From contig JAIDQZ010000043.1 in NCBI GenBank assembly GCA_029062005.1, positions 1-58,723 of the forward strand: a stretch of 58,723 bases of DNA, in the 5' to 3' direction. Position 1 is the first letter of the stretch; the number at the start of each line of letters is the position of its first letter. The position numbers and the translations under genes are program-made. Origin of the DNA: Muribaculaceae bacterium (GTDB lineage: Bacteria > Bacteroidota > Bacteroidia > Bacteroidales > Muribaculaceae). The notes below the pieces were generated by a model that worked only from the letters and a program-made list of their open reading frames with translations, had not been told where the DNA came from and made no database searches. Shown here piece after piece: positions 53,089-58,723 of this stretch.

Positions 53089-53766
53089 ATGCGAATAGAT
53101 ATATTGACAGTGATGCCTGAGATACTTGAATCCCCGCTAAATTGCTCCATACTTAAGAGGGCGCAGGATAAGGGACTTGCTGAGATTCATGTGCACAATT
53201 TGCGAGACTATACGGAAGATAAGCACAGGAAGGTGGACGATTATCCGTTTGGTGGAGAGGCTGGAATGGTGATGAAGATTCAGCCTGTGGATGCCTGTAT
53301 ATCGAGACTTATGAATGAACGCGAATATGACGATGTGATATTCATGACTCCTGATGGCGCTACATTCGACCAGCCGATGGCAAACTCTTTGTCAATGGCG
53401 GAAAATCTGATCATACTTTGTGGTCATTACAAGGGTATAGACTACAGGATAAGGGAGCATTTCGTGACTAAGGAAATATCGATAGGTGATTATGTACTGA
53501 CAGGGGGGGAGTTGCCGGCGGCTTGTGTGGTGGATGCAGTTGTGAGGCTGATCCCGGGTGTGATAGGAGATGAGCAATCGGCTCTTTCAGATTCGTTTCA
53601 GGACAGACTGCTTGCACCTCCTGTATATACGCGTCCGGCTGATTACAAGGGCTGGAAGGTGCCTGAAGTGTTGCTCAGCGGACATGAGGCAAAGATAATG
53701 CAGTGGCGTCTTGATCAGGCTATGGAGCGCACGAGGCGGCTCCGTCCTGATCTGTTGGATGAGTGA
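53089..53766 (+). CDS. trmD: tRNA (guanine37-N1)-methyltransferase
   Basis: 225 residues, standard length. '[12 protein letters not shown]', '[20 protein letters not shown]', '[20 protein letters not shown]', '[20 protein letters not shown]' (the SAM-binding trefoil knot) and '[20 protein letters not shown]', '[18 protein letters not shown]'. Methylates G37 to prevent +1 frameshifts. In many bacteria it sits with rimM and rplS; here it stands alone. The preceding 200 bases are AT-rich with no clear promoter. Confidence 0.97.
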   Translation: MRIDILTVMPEILESPLNCSILKRAQDKGLAEIHVHNLRDYTEDKHRKVDDYPFGGEAGMVMKIQPVDACISRLMNEREYDDVIFMTPDGATFDQPMANSLSMAENLIILCGHYKGIDYRIREHFVTKEISIGDYVLTGGELPAACVVDAVVRLIPGVIGDEQSALSDSFQDRLLAPPVYTRPADYKGWKVPEVLLSGHEAKIMQWRLDQAMERTRRLRPDLLDE

Positions 53767-53875
53767 TCGCCGTAAAGGTTCCCGTTTCGTGTGGGCATGT
53801 GTCGGAATACAACTTTGATCCAATATGCGGGATTGGGATAAATTGTGGTGATATTTACATTTTTTTAGATTGTTC

Positions 53876-53908
53876 TTTGGTTTTTTCGCATTTATTTGAT
53901 TAATTTTG
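53876..53908 (+). promoter_or_regulatory. Promoter of ftsB-like gene
   Basis: TTTG 53876-53879, 21 bases, TAATTTTG 53901-53908; leader of about 25 bases to GTG 53936. Confidence 0.6.
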
Positions 53909-53935
53909 CATTTTCATATTGTAAATTGAGCAGAC

Positions 53936-54253
53936 GTGAGTAGCTTTTCAAGAAAGGCGGTATATTGGTTTAGAAGATGCGCGAATATACCCCTGTTGAT
54001 AATAGGAGTATTTTTCATTGGGTTGTTATTGCTCAATGAAGATGCCTCGTTTACTCAGAGCATGATTTATGAGAAAGAGATAGTAAGGCTGAAAAAGGAA
54101 ATAAAGGAGAACAAGGATTCGGCTGCGTTCTATCGGAGCCGCAGGCTCGCTATAGAGCGTGGAGATGAGGCTCTTGAGTATATAGCTCGTGAGCAGTATC
54201 ATATGAAGCGTCCTACTGAGGATGTATTTGTGCTTGTGCCGCCGGCAAAATGA
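53936..54253 (+). CDS. FtsB/DivIC septum formation initiator
   Basis: 105 residues from GTG 53936. One membrane helix (about 17-36, 'ANIPLLIIGVFFIGLLLL'), then a coiled coil (about 47-70, 'KEIVRLKKEIKENKDSAAFY') and the DivIC end 'DEALEYIAREQYHMKRPTED', matching the family E..AR..y.m.k..E pattern. Divisome linker protein. The next ORF starts 7 bases after the stop. Confidence 0.9.
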   Translation: MSSFSRKAVYWFRRCANIPLLIIGVFFIGLLLLNEDASFTQSMIYEKEIVRLKKEIKENKDSAAFYRSRRLAIERGDEALEYIAREQYHMKRPTEDVFVLVPPAK

Positions 54254-54260
54254 AAGATTC

Positions 54261-54719
54261 ATGAAAAGGGAAAAAGAGTATGGTCAAAAAGGCGATGCGT
54301 CTTTGGAAATGAGACGCAGATATGTGGAGATTGTGGCATCAGTAGGATTGCTGCTTGTCCTCGCTGCCATGATGGCGCCTTTTCTTGGAGGACTGCTTGG
54401 CAATTCAATGCCTTGGGCTAAATGGGTCTATGCAGGAGGCGCATTGGTGTATACGGTTGCACGTGTGGTCAATGTCAATGCCCCCGGTGATTCACTTAGG
54501 CTTAGAAGGCTCCGCAGACTTGAATTCTGGGCAGGGATGTGCTTTGTGATAGGTGCCTCATTCTGGTTTTATAAGCTTCAATACTATTCCGGCTTTTTTG
54601 CAGGTCCGTTGGCTGTGATGCGCCAGACTGTAGCGTTCACTATGGCGGGAGCTGTGCTCCAGATTGTAGCGAGCTGGATGATAGCAGCCAGGATGAAGAA
54701 GGAAAATAAGCAGCAGTGA
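54261..54719 (+). CDS. Unknown four-helix membrane protein
   Basis: 152 residues from ATG 54261. Four membrane helices ('IVASVGLLLVLAAMMAPFLG', 'WVYAGGALVYTVARVV', 'LEFWAGMCFVIGASFWFY', 'FTMAGAVLQIVASWMI') with a basic loop 'DSLRLRRLRRLEF' between the second and third. Not recognised as a named family. It lies between the DivIC-like gene and coaX and overlaps the coaX GTG, so it belongs to the same operon. Confidence 0.8.
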   Translation: MKREKEYGQKGDASLEMRRRYVEIVASVGLLLVLAAMMAPFLGGLLGNSMPWAKWVYAGGALVYTVARVVNVNAPGDSLRLRRLRRLEFWAGMCFVIGASFWFYKLQYYSGFFAGPLAVMRQTVAFTMAGAVLQIVASWMIAARMKKENKQQ

Positions 54720-54724
54720 TCAGG

Positions 54725-55468
54725 ATGGATGGAAAAAGATTTCTCGCAATAGACCAGGGCAACACCCTGCTTAAACTTACTCTGATGGAGGATGGAGTGT
54801 GTTCGGGGTCATATCGCTTTGCGCCGGAAGCGATAGAGGATATATTTTCTGTAGTGGAACGTTGGAATCCGGATTGCGGTGCTTTTTGCTCCGTTGGTAG
54901 GATAGATCCTCGGTTGGTGGAATCGCTGCGGCTTTCGGTCGGTGGTAATCTTTTGATACTTTCACGTTCCACAAAGTTGCCGATCGGCATAGATTATGCC
55001 ACTCCTGCCACTCTTGGTCTTGACCGTGTGGCGCTTGCAGTCGGAGCTGCTTCTATATATATGGGAGAGGCATTGGTGGTGGCTGATGCCGGGACTGCGG
55101 TTACGGTCGATGTTTTGGACGGTAGCCATACTTTTATGGGTGGACGCATTACGGCAGGATTGCGTCTTAGGTTCGATGCGCTGCATGCCCGCACATCGGC
55201 TCTTCCGTTGCTTGATGCCGAAGGAAGTCTGCCTGTTGTAGGAGACTCTACTGAGACCTGCATAAGATCCGGTGTCGTTCTTGGCATGGCAGACGAGCTG
55301 ACAGAAACGTTCAGACAATTTAAAGACACTTTCGGATGCTCAAGGCTTGTTCTCACAGGAGGCGATGCCGCGTTGCTTGCCGGCTGTATAAATTCACGCA
55401 TACCAGTCGACTATGTGCCGGATCTGATGGCCCGTGGTCTGCTTTATATCTATAACTACAATGAATAA
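54725..55468 (+). CDS. coaX: Type III pantothenate kinase
   Basis: 247 residues from ATG 54725; a GTG at 54716 overlapping the upstream stop is the alternative. Motifs: 'LAIDQGNTLLKLTLM' (phosphate-1, D-x-G-N-T), 'LGLDRVALAVGA' (G-x-D-R), 'VVADAGTAVTVDVL' (phosphate-2), 'GGRITAGLRLRFDALHA', 'VLTGGDAALL'. First step of coenzyme A synthesis. It overlaps the next gene by 8 bases. Confidence 0.95.
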   Translation: MDGKRFLAIDQGNTLLKLTLMEDGVCSGSYRFAPEAIEDIFSVVERWNPDCGAFCSVGRIDPRLVESLRLSVGGNLLILSRSTKLPIGIDYATPATLGLDRVALAVGAASIYMGEALVVADAGTAVTVDVLDGSHTFMGGRITAGLRLRFDALHARTSALPLLDAEGSLPVVGDSTETCIRSGVVLGMADELTETFRQFKDTFGCSRLVLTGGDAALLAGCINSRIPVDYVPDLMARGLLYIYNYNE

Positions 55469-56717
55469 AATAAAATCATTATCCGCTGTAATAGTATTGC
55501 TCGCGACCATATTTTCGGCTTATGCCGACGTAAACACGCCTTATTCTATGTATGGATATGGCATCATCGGAGATCGTGCCACCTCAATGCAGAGGCAGAT
55601 GGGTGGAGTTGGCTACGCCATGCAGTCGGGGCGCCAGATCAATGTGATGAATCCCGCGTCGTATGCCTCTATTGACTCATTGACCTTTCTTTGGGATATG
55701 GGAGCGAACATGAATATGAGGTGGAGCAAGGACAGCAATGCTTCCGACCATGGATTTGGTGGCGGTCTTGATTATGTCACAATGGAGTTCCCATTGTCAA
55801 AATTTATGGGCATGTCGATCGGTATGGTACCGCTGAGCCAGGTCGGATATTCATTTGGTGACGATATAAAGTATGGTGCGCGTCAGAATCAGGGTAGCGG
55901 TGGCATCACCGAAGCATATGCCGGTCTTTCAGGCAAGATAGGAGGTTTCTCAATAGGTTTGAATGTATCCTACGACTTCGGCACTATCCAGAACGATGTC
56001 TATGCCACTCCCGGATCCGGCTCTCAGTCTCTGTTTGAGCAGGTTATGCAGGTCAGGGACTGGAATGTAGTTGCAGGCATTCAGTATAAGCAGCCTATCA
56101 ATAAGTATAATTCGGTTACGCTTGGCGCTACCTATTCACCAAAAAAATCATTTCATGGTAAAACATGGCTGACACTTCAGGATCTTTCTGCAGACAGTGC
56201 ACCGGATACTGTCGCCACAAGCAACCTGAAAGGCAAATATTATTCTCCTCAGACATTGGGATTCGGTGTCGCCTACACTCACGAGAAAGTGCACAGGATA
56301 GTCGTGGAGGCTGATTTCACATGGCAGCAATGGTCGAAGGCTCCTTTTTCGTCACTTGTAGATGACAATGGTCAGGTTGTTTTTGACGGAATGAGATTCA
56401 CCGACAGAAGGAAGTTAGCTGTCGGCGGTGAATATACCCACAATATTCGTGGTAATTATCTTGAGAGGATGCCGTTCAGGTTGGGCGCGTTCTATACGCA
56501 TGATTATCTGAAGATAGACCGCAACACAATGAAGGAATATGGAATTTCGCTTGGCACCGGTTTTGTGGCGCCACACGGAAAGACGATGATAAATTTCGGA
56601 CTTGAATGGCGTCATCGCCAGACTTCCCCTGTCAGCCTGCTGACTGAGAACTACTTTAATATCATGGTTGGTGTCAACTTCAATGAGGTTTGGTTCTTCA
56701 AGCGCAGGCTGAATTGA
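55461..56717 (+). CDS. Outer membrane beta-barrel protein
   Basis: 418 residues from ATG 55461. Signal peptide ('SAVIVLLATIFSAYAD'), then 'NTPYSMYGYGIIGDRATSMQ', a stretch typical of Bacteroidetes FadL/OmpP1-like barrels, alternating beta strands rich in Gly and aromatic residues, and a terminal strand ending in 'VWFFKRRLN'. Function unknown; in related genomes this gene accompanies coaX and lptC, so a role at the outer membrane is plausible. Confidence 0.85.
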   Translation: MNKIKSLSAVIVLLATIFSAYADVNTPYSMYGYGIIGDRATSMQRQMGGVGYAMQSGRQINVMNPASYASIDSLTFLWDMGANMNMRWSKDSNASDHGFGGGLDYVTMEFPLSKFMGMSIGMVPLSQVGYSFGDDIKYGARQNQGSGGITEAYAGLSGKIGGFSIGLNVSYDFGTIQNDVYATPGSGSQSLFEQVMQVRDWNVVAGIQYKQPINKYNSVTLGATYSPKKSFHGKTWLTLQDLSADSAPDTVATSNLKGKYYSPQTLGFGVAYTHEKVHRIVVEADFTWQQWSKAPFSSLVDDNGQVVFDGMRFTDRRKLAVGGEYTHNIRGNYLERMPFRLGAFYTHDYLKIDRNTMKEYGISLGTGFVAPHGKTMINFGLEWRHRQTSPVSLLTENYFNIMVGVNFNEVWFFKRRLN

Positions 56718-56769
56718 TTCCTTCCACCAGCAGTTGAAGTTGTTCATGATTCGGCTGAATTGATAGCAT

Positions 56770-57357
56770 ATGAAGAGATACGTGTCTTATGGTCGGTTTT
56801 CAGGCATGGCTGTAGTTGTGTCCTTTGCCGTAATGATGATGCTTTTCGGCTGTAAGGATGATGGGAAACTTGGGGTGGCAAGTAGGATAGACCCGAAAAA
56901 AATGCCGACTATGACTACTGTCAATGTATCGACATTGATTTCTGATTCAGGAATCACTCAATATAAGATAGTGTCGCCTTTGTGGAATGTCTATGATGAG
57001 GTTGACACTCCATATTGGAATTTTCCGAAGGGTATATATCTGCAGAAATATGACAAGGCGTTTAATGTTATAGCTTCGGTGGCTGCCGATTCAGCAAAAT
57101 TCTTCAGAATGCTTAATCTCTGGAAACTTGACGGAAATGTGGAGTTGAAGAAGGAACCCGGAGAATTGTTTCTCACTCAGCAGCTTTTTTGGGATCAGAG
57201 GCGCAATCGCCTGTATAGTGATTCATTCATACATATTGAGACTCCTGACCGTATGCTGGAGGGACATGGATTTGAAAGCAATGATCGGCTGACCAAATAC
57301 ACCATACGGCGTCCGACGGGTATCTTCCCCGTAGATGAGAATTTAAAAAGAGAATGA
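56770..57357 (+). CDS. lptC: LPS export periplasmic protein LptC
   Basis: 195 residues. A hydrophobic N-terminus ending 'MMMLFGC' looks like a lipoprotein signal (Cys27). The LptC domain has 'DSGITQYKIVSPLWNVYDEV', 'NFPKGIYLQKYDKAFNVIAS', 'WKLDGNVELKKEPGELFLTQ' and the final 'GFESNDRLTKYTIRRPTGIF', the family's repeated beta hairpins. It links LptBFG to LptA in LPS transport. The next gene follows by one base. Confidence 0.93.
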   Translation: MKRYVSYGRFSGMAVVVSFAVMMMLFGCKDDGKLGVASRIDPKKMPTMTTVNVSTLISDSGITQYKIVSPLWNVYDEVDTPYWNFPKGIYLQKYDKAFNVIASVAADSAKFFRMLNLWKLDGNVELKKEPGELFLTQQLFWDQRRNRLYSDSFIHIETPDRMLEGHGFESNDRLTKYTIRRPTGIFPVDENLKRE

Positions 57358-57358
57358 T

Positions 57359-58630
57359 ATGTCGTTTACAGTTGCTCTTATACTGACAATATTGGCTGTT
57401 GTCTTCTCCGCTTTCTTTTCGGGGATGGAGATAGCATATGTGCAGTCTAATAAGATCAGGATGCAGATCGATGGTTCGCGCGGAGGAGTTATCGACCGTA
57501 TCATACAGGGATTCAGCCATAACGAGGATATGTTCATATCTTCGCTGCTGGTAGGCAATAATGTGGTGCTCGTGATTTATGGCATCACTTTGTCTGTGCT
57601 TATCAATCCTGTATTGGAGCGTTGGTTTGGTGATTCAGAGGCAATGGTGCTGATTGCCAATACAATATTCTCAACTCTGGTGATTCTGTTATGTGGAGAG
57701 TTTATACCGAAGGCCACTTTCCGTATAAATCCCAATTTTATGATGAGGATGTTTGCACTTCCTCTTTATATCATTTACATTGTTTTGTATCCCGTATCGA
57801 AGTTCATATCCTTTATCACGAAGGGTCTGATGGGATTGTTCGGTATCCGGGAGAATAGGGTGGATGCGCGTCTGATTACTATGGATCAGCTCGACGATTA
57901 TCTTGAAGAGCAGCTTCATTCCACCCAGCAATCGCAGGTTGAGGTTGAGAATGAGGTGAAGATTTTTCGGAATGCTGTCGATTTTAAAGACACTACGATA
58001 GCCGAATGTATGCGTCCGCGCAATGAAATCGTGGCAGTGGAAAAAGATTCTACTACACGTGCCGATCTGCTTTCGCTCTTTTCCCGTACCGGACTTTCAA
58101 AGATAGTGGTATATCGTGAGGATATTGATGATGTGGTAGGCTATATCCATATTTCGGAGCTTTTCAATATAGATTCCGACTGGCGCGGGCACATAAAACC
58201 TGTCATTTTCACCCCGGAGACAATGCTCGCCAATAAGATGATGCGTCGCATGATAGCCGAGAAGAAATCTCTCTGCATAGTGATCGATGAGTTTGGCGGT
58301 ACTTCCGGACTTGCAACTCTTGAGGATCTCGTGGAGGAGATCTTCGGTGAGATAGAGGATGAGCATGACCGTCAGCGCCAGATGTTCCGTAAGCTGGCAG
58401 ATGGTGTGTATGAGGTTTCAGGACGCGCGGAGATTGCAGCAGTTAATGAAGAGACCGGACTTGATTTGAAGGAATCCGAGGATTACAATACCATTGCGGG
58501 ATACATTCTTCATTACACAGAGGCTCTTCCGTCGGAAGGGGAGACTTTTGATATCGGTGATCTGAAATTCACAATCGTAAGGATGTCTACTACGAGGATA
58601 GAGATGGTCAGGGTCCAAAGAAAGGATTGA
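57359..58630 (+). CDS. CNNM/CBS-domain (CorC-HlyC) membrane protein
   Basis: 423 residues. CNNM domain (DUF21) with about four helices (1-175, 'SAFFSGMEIAYVQSNKIRMQ', 'VILLCGEFIPKATFRINPN'), a CBS pair (about 205-325, 'MRPRNEIVAVEKD', 'VIDEFGGTSGLATLEDLVEE') and a C-terminal CorC_HlyC domain. Relatives are magnesium or cobalt efflux proteins; the gliding-motility protein GldE is another branch. The last 93 bases of the window after its stop show no gene. Confidence 0.93.
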   Translation: MSFTVALILTILAVVFSAFFSGMEIAYVQSNKIRMQIDGSRGGVIDRIIQGFSHNEDMFISSLLVGNNVVLVIYGITLSVLINPVLERWFGDSEAMVLIANTIFSTLVILLCGEFIPKATFRINPNFMMRMFALPLYIIYIVLYPVSKFISFITKGLMGLFGIRENRVDARLITMDQLDDYLEEQLHSTQQSQVEVENEVKIFRNAVDFKDTTIAECMRPRNEIVAVEKDSTTRADLLSLFSRTGLSKIVVYREDIDDVVGYIHISELFNIDSDWRGHIKPVIFTPETMLANKMMRRMIAEKKSLCIVIDEFGGTSGLATLEDLVEEIFGEIEDEHDRQRQMFRKLADGVYEVSGRAEIAAVNEETGLDLKESEDYNTIAGYILHYTEALPSEGETFDIGDLKFTIVRMSTTRIEMVRVQRKD

Positions 58631-58723
58631 GGTATCATATTTTGATTAAGACCCCATCTCATAAAATTTCAGAGTCCCTGGGGCGGTTTAGGGCGAGTGA
58701 TTTTTGCAAGTTGAAGAAGGAAT

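Noticed and set aside
1-58723. CRISPR array, rRNA or complete insertion sequence
   Set aside because: No regularly spaced repeats of CRISPR length, no rRNA motif and no transposase frame were seen.

Overview
This window is chromosomal DNA of a Bacteroidales bacterium, most likely Muribaculaceae-like (inference from gene families and a GC-moderate, gut-type glycan repertoire). The clearest signature is the promoters: TTTG, then 19-21 bases (usually 20), then TAnnTTTG, which is the Bacteroidetes sigma-ABfr pattern. I found eleven clear two-box copies plus three weaker ones. Other signs are two GH92 alpha-mannosidases, T9SS-like C-terminal tails, an AraC-type hybrid-sensor relative, and the coaX-OMP-lptC-CNNM gene string.

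Left end (1-2600) is accessory. It holds a 5'-truncated DUF3800 gene overlapping (ATGA) a putative BECR-like nuclease gene, a predicted ~75-nt antisense RNA with its own promoter and terminator, and a leftward gene for a protein with three excisionase-type HTH modules. That gene's leader carries eight copies of a 6-bp element spaced exactly 10 bp apart, in phase over 116 bp. A BspA-like leucine-rich-repeat remnant follows.

2.6-22.4 kb is mostly core: a GH92 lipoprotein, rpoN (apparently leaderless), a TolC/HlyD/ABC-2 permease efflux operon without an ATPase gene, a PpiD-like chaperone, rlmN, pdxA, a SIMPL protein, asnA, ung, a YeiH-type transporter, a degenerate UbiA-family membrane protein, and metK behind a likely SAM-II riboswitch and terminator.

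22.6-31.5 kb is a small pectin locus on the minus strand: a 1290-residue secreted pectinesterase, a rhamnogalacturonan-acetylesterase-like SGNH hydrolase, and a membrane-spanning AraC-type regulator that has the periplasmic part of an HTCS but no kinase or receiver. Three phased GxGTAAAA repeats lie just upstream of the esterase operon promoter.

31.7-43 kb: pheT, yebC, an unknown membrane protein, an orphan histidine kinase, aroK, an alanine-dehydrogenase-like protein with altered motifs, a GT4 glycosyltransferase, tRNA-Pro(CGG), and an LtaS-like sulfatase-fold membrane enzyme. 43-48.6 kb (minus): nusA-infB-folK-nudC with a long structured leader. A second GH92 on the plus strand, with Gln in place of the usual acid Glu, separates nusA from rimP; rimP is instead paired with a flavodiiron protein gene. 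53-58.7 kb: trmD, ftsB/divIC-like, a small membrane protein, coaX, an outer membrane protein, lptC and a CNNM/CBS transporter-like protein.

I saw no CRISPR array, rRNA, complete insertion sequence, or integrase gene. All calls come from reading the sequence; no database search was run.
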